Origin: Terebella lapidaria
Lineage: Eukaryota; Annelida; Polychaeta; Terebellida; Terebellidae
NCBI GenBank assembly: GCA_949152475.1
Contig: OX424569.1
Span: 17,521,170-17,585,169 of the forward strand
DNA: 64,000 nucleotides
Direction: 5' to 3'
Made by a program: the position numbers and the translations under genes. This document shows, piece by piece, positions 1 to 12,377 of the stretch. The notes below the pieces were generated by a model, which was given only the letters and a program-made list of their open reading frames with translations, did no database searches and was not told where the DNA came from. How positions within the stretch are numbered: the first letter of the stretch is position 1; each line of letters begins with the position of its first letter.

Positions 1-936
1 TAATGGGTAATATGAGTTATAAATTGAGTATTACTCATGTTAAACAAAAGGTGTGTATGTTTGTTGGTCACCAGAATCACACCATGACGGCACGTGACTT
101 ACAGACCCTATTGATGTGTTTGAATACCTATACTAATCAATTCCGATGTTTTATTATCGTTGTTATTGTCCTTATCATTATTATTAATAAAATATATTAT
201 TGGAAATGTCAAATAATGTTGAGCGTGCACGGTACATAACGCATCAGAAAGGGTACATTTTTAATCACCCTCAAACCAGACTTCTGACCCGTCAAAACCG
301 ATAGCGGTGACACCTGGTGAATGTAAAATTTTTGTAGCCTCTTCGAAACACCTTCACTACGGTGACATTATGATTTAGAGGAAATCATTCTCATCCTGCA
401 AAATTTCCCTCGGAATTCTAGAACCAGCCTTCTCCGAAAATAAAATGTATATGTAAAATCTTAGGGGTCAAGTAGTTATGAATATTTTTTTCATGTGAAA
501 ATAGATCAAATTTAATAATTGCATATTAGTGAACCGATGACGTGAAACATATTAGGTTTTCACTAATATTGAGCACATTTTTCACAGAAATATTCATGGC
601 TGAACCCACAAGAAAGTGTGCCTGGCTGCTTTCTTGTGAATTCACTCATAAACTTCTCATGAAAAATGCCAGATAACGGGTTGATTGTCACGCTGAACCA
701 CACCAGACGAAAACATTTAACTACAAAGGTCCACACTTGTGATAAAACGGAAACAATACATACACACAGAGTAACGAACCGAATAGAACCAGAAATTTGC
801 ACACCTAGCCACATAACATATGTATAAAGTAATATTCAAAATTAATTTGGAATGCTTATTCAATGGATTTAAGTTGCATATATAGTTTTCTGCATTGTAA
901 CATATCTATGATGAAGAACAAAAAGACATCACTCAC

Positions 937-1022
937 CTTGAATCTGTTCCGTCCATCTCTCAAAATCGCTCCTTAGAATCATTGTCCCTCAGCACATCTG
1001 GCTGCTCAAAACGACACATTTC
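937..1022 (-). CDS. Probable first coding exon of an unidentified minus-strand gene running off the left edge
   Basis: On the minus strand an 86-bp segment is framed by a good acceptor (TTTCAG before 1022) and a consensus donor (AAG|GTGAGT after 937). It contains an ATG at 982-980 that opens 15 codons to the donor (MILRSDFERWTEQIQ, phase 1). The product is not recognised. The first part of the segment would be 5' untranslated. A possible upstream leader exon ends at 5007. If those two exons are joined, an ATG at the end of the leader opens a short out-of-frame uORF that overlaps the putative start codon. No following exon was identified between 1 and 936, so the gene probably continues outside the window. 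This model rests on splice signals only. Confidence 0.4.
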
Positions 1023-3930
1023 CTGAAAGATACAATCATTGAACAATATAATGACAAATATGAAAGTGTATACAGTTTCGTACATTGAACGCTACAATTA
1101 ATAAACTGTGATTTGATTTCATTTCCAACAGGAAAATATTTTTATGAGCGGAAAATTTTGGGGGAATTTTTCACAGTATGTATTCGGAATTCCCGTGTAT
1201 GTTCTGAATATTTACAGTAATTAAATATTTTCTCCCATCATTAATTGTATCGAATATCTTGTCGTGTACCTATACACAATATTACAAGGAAAAGCGCGTA
1301 TAACGCACGCATATGAACTCTCAAATAATGCCATTGGATCCTGGTTTCACTTTGCTATGATTCAATTTTGCTAATTTGAACATCAGTACTGGATTATGTG
1401 CCCATACCCAATGCTAATTTATCTGAGTGACCCATGAATATGTGAATTTAATTATTTCATTTTTAAATCGATTCAGATCTTTTGTTTTAAATATATAATA
1501 TTTGTTGACAAGTATTCAATAGATATACTTCCTTGACGGATCAAAGCCCTTCACCTTGAGTCTTTTCATCTACATGTATGCAATTTTCATAAAGTACATG
1601 TTTATGTAGGGGCATGGGATGATAATATAAGAATTATCGCTACGTATATTTTATAAATCAGAACAGAAACAACCATATTTTGAGTACATTAAATCCGTGT
1701 GATACTTTCATAGTTTTCCCTAATTTTGTTAATCTTCTTCGGGAAGAATTGGAAGCAAACGCGTCGAGTGTTTGTGGTGTACACGATAATACCAACAAAC
1801 TGTATGTTCATTTATAGAAGCCTTGTTGATGTAAATTTATTGATTAACATTTAGGCACAACCCACGTGCTTTCATATACATATCAATATGTACAAGATCA
1901 TTTATAAGTCTGTACCATTCAACCATACGCTTATTTACGTACGTCGATTTATTTACATCACATATACATCACATATACATTGTACATGTACGTGCATGCG
2001 CCGATCAATTAAAGTAATCAACACTGTATCAAATGACACGTATTTTCCCCCGCTATTTTTTTGTTATTACAGTTCAGACATGATAAAGGCCATAAATTGC
2101 ACATATACACAGGTATATGTGTATATAGGCGTGGGACGAAATTTTCACCGAACGAATGTCGCATATTGGTCTAATTTCACGACGGACATAACCACTTCAC
2201 CGCGCGTTTTGCGAACATCTTCATCAGTTTCACAGGGGCATTCGCACAGATCTGGAATAATATTAATGTCGAATCGATCTCGAATGAGATCTATGATTCG
2301 ATAGCTTACCAATCACCATGCTTGGCTTCTCCGATCTACACACTCTAGAATGTTAGCCATCTTCATGTACGATCATGTGACCGAGCCAAACCACGTGGTC
2401 GCAGAATAATTAGATTTAGTAGAAATTTGCCAATTTCCATACTATACCTTCCTATAATCATAATTTTATCACGATCAATGATATATATGAGTTATGGGTT
2501 AAGATATAAGTTCAAATCAAGATAACTACGAGAATATATTTTCATTCAGTAATCTTTTAGGTTTTTGTATTTAAAAAAATACGCGATAGTAATTTTCCAT
2601 AGAGTAAACTTGCGTGACTAACTCTAACATATGACTAACATAGGCTAATAATTGGAGTGATTACAGTAGGGTCCAATTTATTGATCGTGGTAAGTTAGAG
2701 AATGGGTTTTCATTTAATACATATTTTCAGAAAACCTAATATTTTTTTTTCATGCAGGTTTTATTCAAATTGATATGCGCTCACATATTTTATTCTGAAT
2801 TGAATTTTTTTTTATCTAGTTTGCTTTTGGATATTCAATTGATGTGTTCAACTCCAAGATATTCAAATTTAAATGCGCATTTTTTACATATTTTCTTGCA
2901 ATAAAGCATATTTGGCTATTTGACCAGTCGCATTTGCATTCGATTCACCTGTATTTCACCCCCTGTAATTTCCATATTTATTTATTCATCTTATTTATTC
3001 ATCAACACTTGTTCGCCCTTTTGCCACGAGATGATACCAACTAATATTGACCCTATATTTATCCAATAATAAATTTCCATTACGCAGGGTCAACCACAGG
3101 CTATATTAATTCCACGGGGGGGCAATGACCCGGCCTTGGTTACCAGGGGATGGGTTTTTTTGCGTGCAAGTGACCTAAGGATGAACCTCGTTTGGCACGT
3201 TGTTTCGAGGGTCGGGCAGGGTACAAATACGTCTCCATAGCAGGCTAGTGTATCACGACTCTTGTTGTAAAACCATTACGTAAAACTGAAAGACTGACCG
3301 GTAAAATTTCTTGTTGGTCAAAGCAATAGAGCGTGGTCAGTTCATACAGGGTCAAAAGTTGAGTTGTGAGTTTTCGCGGGAAGAAATTCTTGTGTAATGT
3401 ATCCACTCAATACCATATACTTTGATCTCCGCATACATTACATCCGCTCATATTGTTACTCTTATATATTTGACCAAAGTGACATTTAAGACATTTAATT
3501 GATTCTTTTCCATTTACAATGCGCATTCGCATATTTGATGTCGAGAGTTTAAATTGGACGGTCAAATGGAATTTTACTTGCGCATGGTATTACGAAACAA
3601 CACCCGTAGCATATACTCGAACTACATCCCATATGTAAAGGGTGAATTTTCCATATCTGTTCTATGAATGAATTTATACTTCCCAGATTGTCATTTATAC
3701 AAATTTAACTAATACACATGCGTAAGGCATATTTTTCCAAGAATAAAACTGAAATACCTGCATTTAATTGATTCCATAATTAACTTTTTTTAGACACCTC
3801 CAATGTCTATGCATGTTGCCAAATCGTTTTCATATCGAAAACAGATTAAAGAAACAGACGTGAGGGAAGGTACCTATATACATGTATCGTTGAACTTTTC
3901 TGAGGTCGATTTGGAATAAGTCGTATAACA
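1023..3930. other. A+T-rich stretch, presumed intron; no gene seen
   Basis: Only short chance open frames are present, including a 138-codon one at 1888-2304 rich in Tyr, Ile and Thr that is not recognised. If the left-edge gene model is right, this is part of its first intron. Confidence 0.4.
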
Positions 3931-3934
3931 CGCC

Positions 3935-4075
3935 CGCGCATGCGCACTACACCTTGACCTACTTTCACTGCGGCGCGCTGACCGCGAAATGACCGCGTCC
4001 TCAGATGACGCCATGTCCGTTACATAAGACGCGCGTTGCGGGCGCGTGTGGCAAGATTTACACTTTCGCTGGCGC
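3935..4075. promoter_or_regulatory. Small CpG-rich patch with an NRF1-type palindrome
   Basis: A cluster of CpG dinucleotides stands out in A+T-rich DNA. It includes GCGCATGCGC (near 3937-3946), the NRF1 consensus palindrome known from animal promoters. No transcript start or exon can be tied to it. Confidence 0.3.
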
Positions 4076-5006
4076 ATTTTGCTGGGAAAGTGGAGAGACT
4101 GGCCTGGGGAGGGGTGGGGGGGATTCGGTTAGGGGGTAAATTCAGGTTATATTCAGGGAAAAGGCGAGAGGGGATATCGGGGGATTTAATACCTAGCCCT
4201 AGATAACTACCTCCTTAATATGCAGTAATTATGCTCCTTTTTATGACCTAGGGGTGAAGTTAGGGTCAAGGTGATGGGATGATCAAATGAGGTGGTTGTT
4301 CTGTCAATAACCTACAGATGCATGCATGTATATATATATACATGTACATGTACATTGGCCCGCACACAAAATCATGTGAATACCCATATAAATGATGTAG
4401 ATATATACATTGTCATCAGGAATATTCATTATTATGTGGTACTTTTGAGTAGATTTGTATTATTTATTCTTTCTGCAAAAAATACTTTGGGAAAGTCTGT
4501 TTATTTAAAAGTAGAACTTTGTTTATTTGCCGGTTACAGCATTTATTGTCTTTGTGTGTAATATATGTTATGCACTATCGGTTGATTTTTTTACTATTTT
4601 AACAATATCCCTGGCAAAATGGTTCTATACCGAGAAAAGACACAAAATTTTACCTACCGGTTCAGAATTTTCCGTCGGACGTTTTGTATTTTCCACGATA
4701 ACTCTTGTGAAAATAGTTTGTACTCCACAAAGCCATCTGCTTTGACGCTTTCATTTCAAGTTACTTCCAGTGGAGAAAAGACATGCATTTCTCTGGATTC
4801 TTTCCTTTCATTCTGTTGTTTGAAGTAGACTTTGTTGTGCGTGTGCATCCGTTCCTCGTTCTGAAATATGATTGGATAGGTTTATTTTGTGAATTTACAA
4901 TGAAGTCTTTAACATCCTGCATTAGGCCAATTCTTTCGCAATCATGGAGCAGCTAAAAGTTAGGCCAGGCTACTTCTGATATTCGTCGTGAAACTAAGAA
5001 ACTCAC

Positions 5007-5330
5007 CATGTCTACGTCTAGTCCTGTTAATATTTCTTTCTGTCAAGTTTGTGACTTCCGTTTCTCCGACTTCCAACGTCTGACTGCTCCCGAATTTATT
5101 TGCGCGCCCAGAAAAGTGTCGTTTACTTGGCACAGGCGACCAAAAACCTCGACCTGTTTGAACCCCATCTTCACGTAACACCGGGATGAACGAACGAACG
5201 ACCGACTGAGCCCGCACAAAAGTTTAACCCTGGTCAGCCTCCTCTGTCCAATAATTGTGTACGAGAGGCCTACTGACCGCTCGGACGTTAGTTCACACGC
5301 TGGCCAACCGCTTCCAGAGGTCATGTCCCG
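5007..5330 (-). promoter_or_regulatory. Candidate promoter and 5' leader exon of the left-edge minus-strand gene
   Basis: This stretch is clearly richer in G+C and CpG than its surroundings and ends, read on the minus strand, in a strong donor (ACATG|GTGAGT, exon end 5007). The upper limit is arbitrary because no start site can be read from sequence. The nearest downstream acceptor that makes a sensible exon is at 1022, which would imply an intron of about 4 kb. The open frames on both strands here have no recognisable product and are probably a by-product of the base composition. Confidence 0.3.
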
Positions 5331-5339
5331 GTCAGCGCC

Positions 5340-6375
5340 GGCTCCAAGTCTCCTCTGTTTACTTTAGAGAACTACGCTGATTGGTTGACGTTTCCCGCGG
5401 TGGACTGACGATTATATTAGCTTGTATTATCCTCGACCTCGGGCTACCTCGTGGTCACTCAGGTCGAGTCGGGAACAGAAAGCAAGGCAAGGCTCTTTGT
5501 CATGGAATTAATTGCTCTGTGATTTTCGGATGCATAATTGGGGCTGTTGAGATCCTTGGCGACGAAGAAAATAACGCTATTAATTTTGCCTGCTCACTAT
5601 ATGCTGTATACTAATATTAATTGGTCCTGGTAATTTTGAAAGAAAAAAAACTGATTTTTCAAATTGAATTCCTTCCAAATATATTCGTCGAACTATATTT
5701 TAACCTTTTTCTTGAATAAATGTACCTGCCTCCCCCTTCCAAGGTGTTCCTACTATGGCTGCGTCACAGGTGCTTGTGCGATCAGTCAGTCATTGACCTC
5801 GGGATGACCCGGGCAATATAAACCTGATATTGCCCGGTCAATACTGCACAATGGCGACTGTCGCTCAATTTGCTGGCTGTAGCTTTACTTATTGAGCTTA
5901 CTCACTTGTGCAATCTCACCCGTAGATAGGTGTTAATTCATGTCAGTATGAATTGGTTATTTCCACACATTGGAATAACATGGTCAAGGGTTTACATTAG
6001 CCATTGAATAGCCACCAATCAATACCGCGATCTTCTGTTTGAAAAAAAAATATTTAAAACATGAACTTTACCCAAATTTAGTTAACAATTAACATTACCT
6101 GAATGAACTCCTAGCACTGCCACCGTTCTAGGTTTTCGGGGTCCGGTCGGGTTTTTCATTCCCATGACTTCCTTGCATTATAATCATAGGCCTACATGTA
6201 TTCAAATGATATCACAGAGACTGTCAAGTCAAGTTAAAATTCACAAATTAATATCTCTTTCCGTCAATTCGATACGTTTCATCCATTTCCACACGATGAA
6301 AATGGAATTTAAATACTTCTACTATGAATATATTAAAAACAGAATTTCAGAGTGCGTTATACCTTTAGATAATGA
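5340..6375. other. Intergenic; no gene seen
   Basis: Ordinary A+T-rich sequence with short unsupported open frames. Nothing recognisable on either strand. Confidence 0.4.
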
Positions 6376-6376
6376 T

Positions 6377-6463
6377 TGGCCTGACGTCAATGATTAACGG
6401 CCCAACATATTCAGCTAGTTGGCTATGGAGGGCCGCTAATCATTGAAGGAGGGCCAATCTAAA
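6377..6463. repeat. Imperfect hairpin, ~30-bp arms
   Basis: The left arm (GATTGGCC...ATTAACGGCCC) pairs with the right arm (GGGCCGCTAAT...GGCCAATC) across a spacer of about 27 bp, with about 25 of 30 positions matching. It may be a tiny foldback or MITE. A related GGGCCGTTAATGAG occurs again near 6765. Confidence 0.45.
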
Positions 6464-6867
6464 AGTACTAGGCACAAAAATATCATGCTTAATTATTATT
6501 AGCTGCGAATGAGTGACACATAATGATAATAAAATGACGTTATGCCTACGTGATGAAATAATAGATCAAACAGAATATATCAAGATAGATCAAAAATAAA
6601 ACATAATCTTTTGCCCTAATCTTTCAAAATAATCTTGACAATTTATTAGCTAGTAGGATGTTTTGACCACACCAATGACGCCACATGGAGAATTCACCAC
6701 ATGTATACATGTGTCCGCATTATGACGTCATAGATTTCGCGCACCAAGCACGAGTGCAAATACCGGGCCGTTAATGAGTCTGCACTGCGATTATCGGCCC
6801 GCGACTCCCTTTATGTTAGTTTCCTCAAACTTGAGATATATTCTACTGGTAACGCCTTCAAATTTGA

Positions 6868-6953
6868 ATATTTGGTGGCTGAATAATATCTATAGTGGTT
6901 GAATAATATCTATGGTGGTTGAATATCTATGGTGGCTGAATAATACGTATACC
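6868..6953. repeat. Four-copy ~22-bp minisatellite
   Basis: Units of the form GTGGYTGAATAATATCTAT repeat four times with small indels. The following ~130 bp contains loosely related GAATATCTC motifs. No coding role is seen. Confidence 0.5.
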
Positions 6954-7273
6954 CCGGGCTACGAATAAATATCTCCTACCGCTAATGTTGTGCCAAATTC
7001 CATGCAACTAAATCATGTATGATGTCTCTGACGAATATCTCACGTCACTAATGAATATCTCATGCTACCGGAAAATACCTCATCCAGGAGTGAACCTTAA
7101 TTGCAGTCTAGGCTAATAATTTGATTGTTATATATTGAGAAAAAATGTCTTTAAATCAAGGCTTTTCTCACCAGAACACACTCCCGAGTACATGTAGATA
7201 TGTGTGTTCTCCGACGAGAAAGTCACTAGTCATTAGGCCAACCTATAGCCATAGAAGCACGAACATATTGTTG

Positions 7274-8476
7274 AAATTAGCCCAAGGGTTAAAGGTTACC
7301 AGAGTAATGTATGGTTCAAGCCACAAAGCTTCTCACCAAAATTGGCGTATATTGACCTCTTCAATTTATTGAAGGCCAAATTCAAGGTCACAGATCGAAT
7401 CGACAAGAATATTCATATGGCGATACTTGAGTGTCTACAAGCATATTGTCTGCAAAGGCAAACTTCACACATTATAGGTCAGACATTACACGTACCTTGA
7501 ATGTTATCACTCAAGGTCACCAGGGATCAAGTTGACGGTCACTATAAGATAATTACCACCCAAAATACATTCTAGCTCCGTCTACAAACCTATAGATCTA
7601 CAATTTTGGTCAGAGGTGTCCCTGGAGTTCTTCACATATATGACATCTTATATGTTCATAATAGAGTCTGAAGTTCTTTCTACAACGTTATATGAATCAC
7701 TGTTTTGTATACAAAGTCGAATTCGTGTATTTCAGGTCAGATTTTATCTGAAGTCAATATCAATAGTCAAGACCAAAAGATTCGTCATATATGATTTCCG
7801 ATATGCTCATAATAAAACTCGAGCCTTATCTATGAGCATTTTGTCTGTAGAGGCAAGTTTACACATTTCAGTTTAGACGTGACCTTGAGAGTCAAGGCCA
7901 GTTAGGTTCAAGGTCACCAACCAAACCATGATATATGTCTAGCTATATGCTCACAACGCATTCCTCAAACTCTACAAGAGTTTTTTCTACAGAGGCCAGT
8001 GCCCGCATTCCAGGTCAGACGTGTGCGACCTTGAGGTGTATCTCACAAGGTCGTCTGAAGAAAATTTCAAAATCCCTAAAAGATCCGCCATATATGACTT
8101 TCTGTGTAATTCATATATTAATATGATACATATACATATATGATACATGTACATATGAAAATCATTATATGCTACAAATCTAAACTTATTCACTTGTATT
8201 CTATTCCCTGGCGTCAATTGACGCATGCAGGTCATTTTGGGCATAGGCCCACATCTCGGGCCTTTCGAACAATTCAAGGCCCACCATCTTCGTGCACCTT
8301 ACCATGACCTAAAATTCAATTGTTGTACAGATTTAGAAGACAAAAATTATCACGCAGTATCTGAGTGTCAAATTGACCATTTTGGCGCACTAAAATTGGT
8401 ATGTTATTATGATAACAACGGACTCAACGCCATGTCAATAGGTTATCGTACCATATAGGTTCAGTAACCCAAAAAG
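7274..8476 (-). mobile_element. HINE-like (non-autonomous Helentron) element, reverse orientation
   Basis: Read on the minus strand, the 5' end near 8476 has the degenerate family head (GGTTACTGAACC...GATAACCTATTG). The 3' end near 7274 has GGTAACCTTTAACCCTTGGGCTAAT, i.e. the subterminal inverted repeat followed by a short stem-loop. The core is a diverged ~150-170-bp repeat type rich in AGGTCA half-sites, unlike the 134-bp core of its neighbours. There is no transposase or helicase frame. Assignment to HINEs rests on subterminal inverted repeats, a 3' hairpin and T-rich junctions. Confidence 0.6.
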
Positions 8477-8496
8477 GAACTAAAAATTAAAACAGA

Positions 8497-8581
8497 ATTT
8501 TTAGGTTACCGTACCTATGGTCCGATAACCTATTGGCATGGCGTTGTGTCCGTCGTACATCGTCTGCGTCGTCCGTCCACA
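8497..8581 (+). mobile_element. Solo 5' terminus of a HINE-like element
   Basis: It carries the family head TTAGGTTACCGTACC...GATAACCTATTGGCATGG plus a Cys/Thr-codon-like CGTC-rich run. A second full head starts immediately at 8582. It lies head-to-head with the reverse element ending at 8476, separated by about 20 bp of A-rich DNA. Confidence 0.6.
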
Positions 8582-11500
8582 TTTTTAGGTTACCGGACCT
8601 TTGGTCCGATAACCTATTGGCATGGCGTTGCGTCCGTCGTCCGTCCGTCCGTCCGGCGTTAACATGTTTATCTTTAAAGTTAACGATTGAATCTTTCTAA
8701 AATTTTGCAGAAAAATGCCTAAAAATATCTTGAGAAGGAGGTATTTTTTTGTTTTTTGATTTTCGCATTTTTTTCAAAATGGCGGCCGTTTTTGTCGAAA
8801 AACGCTCAATTTTGGACTTTGACGACCATTTTCTCAAAAACTGTCTGATCAGTTTTGAGTTTTTGGTTTCAAAAGATTCCCCTTATATACCTCTGTGATA
8901 TGTATAAGTTTGGTTGCCCTAAATTCGCCGGTTTCCGTGTGGCGGCCATTTTGAATTTTTGGCGGGTCGGCGAAAAAAAAATTTTTCGCCCCAAATCGCA
9001 TTACTATCCATTTTGGGTCATTTCTAGGCAAATAAAAATTTTCACCCTTTGAAAAAAATTTCGGCACTTTTTTCCTTCATAATGGGAGCTGTCCGGACTG
9101 TACTCATAGAACACTTGAACATAGAGCTTAGAAATTGGCACTTTCAAATGGGAAGTCATATATGGCGACTTGTGTGGTGACCTTGAATTTGACCTTGGAT
9201 GACCTTGAAAGGTCAGAACAGCCATTTTTGGGTCGAAAAATGCCCAAATTTACACCTGGTCTGTATTTTCTCGGAAACTGTCTGATCAGTTTTGAGATTT
9301 TTGTTTAAAAAGATTCCACTTATATACCTCTGTGACCTGTATAAGTTTTGTTGCCCTTGTATCGCCGATCTCCGTGTGGCGGCCACTTTGAATTTTTGAC
9401 GAGTAGGCGAAAAAAAAAAATTTTGGGCCATTTCTAGACAAAAATTTTTTTTTCACCTTTTGAAAAAAATTTTGGACTTAGAAAATTTTCGGCACTTTTT
9501 TCCTTCATAATGGGAGCTGTCAGGACTGTACTCATAAAACACTTGAAGATAGAGCTTAGAAATTGGCACTTTCAAATGGGAAGTCATATATGGCGACTTG
9601 TGTGGTGACCTTGAATTTGACCTTCAATGACCTTGAAAGGTCAAAACAGCCATTTTGGGTTCAAAAAATGCCCAGATTTGCCTCTATAGATGAAATGCTT
9701 GCAGATAGAGCTCATGTTTGCATTATGAACATATAGGAATACATATATTGCACAACTAATGATGACCTTGAACTTGACGTCAGATGACCTTGAGTGCCAA
9801 ATGTCTGACTTGGAATGTGTATATTGACCTGAGCGGCCTAAACGATTCCACCCAACATATAGAATATCAAATGCTGCACACATACTTGTAATGGTAACAT
9901 CGAAGTTCATACGGATGACCTTGATTGGTAAATCCCAAGGTCATATGTTTACACTGCGAACCTTGATTGGTAAAAGGTCTGTTACCTGCCAATGCTGCCA
10001 TGGCCAAACCAAAATTGTCCGGTAACCTATCTTTTCTTTTTGATACATAACACTCCTCATATGTACTCCTATGATGTCTATAAATTTCGTTGCGCTTGAA
10101 TCGCTCGAAGTGGGCCATTTTGGGCCCAAACTTGGCCCAAATGGGACTTTCCCTGTTAAATTATCCTATGCTTTATAATGGGACACATTAAGCCTAATAT
10201 CTCACTTTATATTGATATTAGAGACTAGGAATCAATTGTGGACATATAGGAAATGATATATGCTGATTATTCTCGTGCCCTTGATGGACCTCTGACCTCG
10301 GTTTCAAGGTCAGAGCGGTCGTTTTCGTCGTAAAATGGCCAATTTTGGACTTTGACGGTTGTTTTCTCAAAATCTGTTCAGTAACTTTTTTTCTTATTAA
10401 TACATAACACTCCTCATATGTACCCCTGTGTACCGTGGCTGATATATGCCATAGTTTTATTTTTCGGATTTCATTTATTTATTTTTTCCAGATGGACACT
10501 CTAAAGAAAAGAAAATAATTAAATTCACGTACTTAATGTTAAATACGCGTACTTAATATTAAATACACATACTTAATATTAAATACACGTATATAATATT
10601 AAATACGCGTATATAATATTAAATACGTGTACTTAATATTAAATACGCGTACTTAATGCTAAATACGCATACTTAACGTTAATTACGCGTACTTAATATT
10701 AAATTAGCAAAAATTGGATGTGGTTATGTTGCTGTGTATGTCTCGTGAAACAAGGTATGTATCAAGCGACATGGCGCTTCAAAAAAAAAAAATATCTAAC
10801 TGTCTGGTATTTAATATTAAGTACGTGTATTTAACATTAAATACACGTATTTAATATTATATACGCGTATTTAATATTATGTACGTGTATTTAATATTAA
10901 GTACGCGTATTTAATATTAAGTACACGTATTTAACATTAGGTACGCGTATTTAATATTAAATACACGTATTTAATATTATATACACGTATTTAATATTAT
11001 GTACGCGTATTTAATATTAAGTATGCGTATGTAATATTAAGTACGCGTATTTAACATTAAGTACGCGTATTTAACAATAAATACACGTATTTAATATTAT
11101 ATACATGTATTTAATATTATGTGCGCGTATTTAATATTAAGTACGCGTATTTAAACATTAAGTACGTGTATTTAATATTAAGTACGTGTATTACATGCGT
11201 CTGGAAAATATCGTAAATAAATGAAAACTAAAGAATAAAACTATGGCATATATCAGCCACTGTACCTGTGACATGTATAAATTTCGTTCCCCTTGAATCG
11301 CTCGAAGTGGGCCATTTTGGACCCAAACTCGGCCCAAATGGGACTTTCTCATGTTAAATTCTCATATGCTCTATAATGGGACACATTAAGCCTAATATCT
11401 CACTTAATATTGCGATTAGAGACTAGGAATCAATTGTGGACATATAGGAAATATATTATGCTGAATATTCTCGTGACCTTGAATTTGACCTGTGACCTCA

Positions 11501-12377
11501 GTTTCAAGGTCAGAGAACAAAATGGCTAATATCTCGCTTATTATCGACTTTACAGCTTAGGAATCAATTGTGGACATATAGGAAATGATATCAGCCGAAT
11601 ATTCTGATGACCTTGAATTGACCTTTGACCTCATTTCAAGGTCACAGGGCAAAATGGCTAATATCTCGCTTCTTATCGACTTTACAGCTTAGGAATCAAT
11701 TAACAACATATAGGAACTGATATTTGCAGATTATTGTCATGATCTTGAATTTGACCTTTGACCTCATTTTCAAGGTCACAGGACAAAATGGCTAATATCT
11801 CACTTATTATCGATTTTACAGCTTAGGGATCATTTGTGGACATGTAGGAAATGATATATGCTGAATATTCTCGTGACTTTGAATTTGACCTCTGACCTCA
11901 TTTTCAAGGTCAAGAACACAAAATGGCTAATATCTCACTTATTATCGACTTTACAGCTTAGGAATCAGTTGTGGACATATAGGAAATGATAAACGCCTAA
12001 TATTGTGATGACCTTGAATTTGACCTTTGACCTCATTTTCAAGGTCACAGGACAAAACGGCTTATATCTCACTTATTATCGACTTTACAGCTTAGGAATC
12101 AGTTGTGCACGTATAGGGAATGATGTATGCCAAATATTTTGATGACCATTAATTCGACCTTCGACCTTATTTTCAAGGTCATAGAACAAAATTGCTATTA
12201 TGTTTTACTTGTTATTGAATTTACAGCTTAGCAAACAATGGACATATCGGGAATGATATACATGTTTGCTGGATATTCTCATGACGTTGCATTTGACCAG
12301 TGACCTTATTTTCAAGGTCACATGAATATAAAACATATTTTGTCCGGTAACCTGTCTTAGCCCTTGGGCTAATTTTT
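8582..12377 (+). mobile_element. HINE-like element, forward, with 134-bp core monomers; interrupted by a foldback element
   Basis: The 5' head is AGGTTACCGGACC TTT GGTCC GATAACC, itself able to form a hairpin, followed by a GTCC/CGTC-rich run. The 3' end (about 12340-12377) is GTCCGGTAACCT, inverse of the head, followed by TTAGCCC TT GGGCTAA, a perfect 7-bp stem-loop, then a T run. The core first holds diverged modules with 'ATGGCGGCC' (YY1-like) stretches, then a tandem array of ~134-bp monomers from about 11400. The foldback transposon at 10431-11264 lies inside. No protein is encoded. Architecture and T-rich insertion context match HINEs, and bivalve 'pearl' elements are similar in having tandem-repeat cores. 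Confidence 0.7.
10431..11264. mobile_element. Foldback transposon FB1, 834 bp, 6-bp TSD CCTGTG
   Basis: The termini are TACCGTGGCTGATATATGCC and, from the right end, TACAGTGGCTGATATATGCC. Inverted similarity continues to about 60 bp. CCTGTG flanks both sides (10425-10430 and 11265-11270). The same HINE segment without insertion is seen near 62470 (CCCCTGTGACATG), giving an empty site that confirms both boundaries. The left arm (about 10530-10705) is a 20-bp array of ACTTAATATTAAATACGCGT. The right arm (about 10808-11195) is its reverse complement. The ~100-bp centre is unrepeated. No open frame of note, so the element must use a transposase from elsewhere. Confidence 0.8.

Noticed and set aside
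1888-2304. 138-codon plus-strand open frame
   Set aside because: Low-complexity Tyr/Ile/Thr composition typical of A+T-rich noncoding DNA, with no family resemblance.
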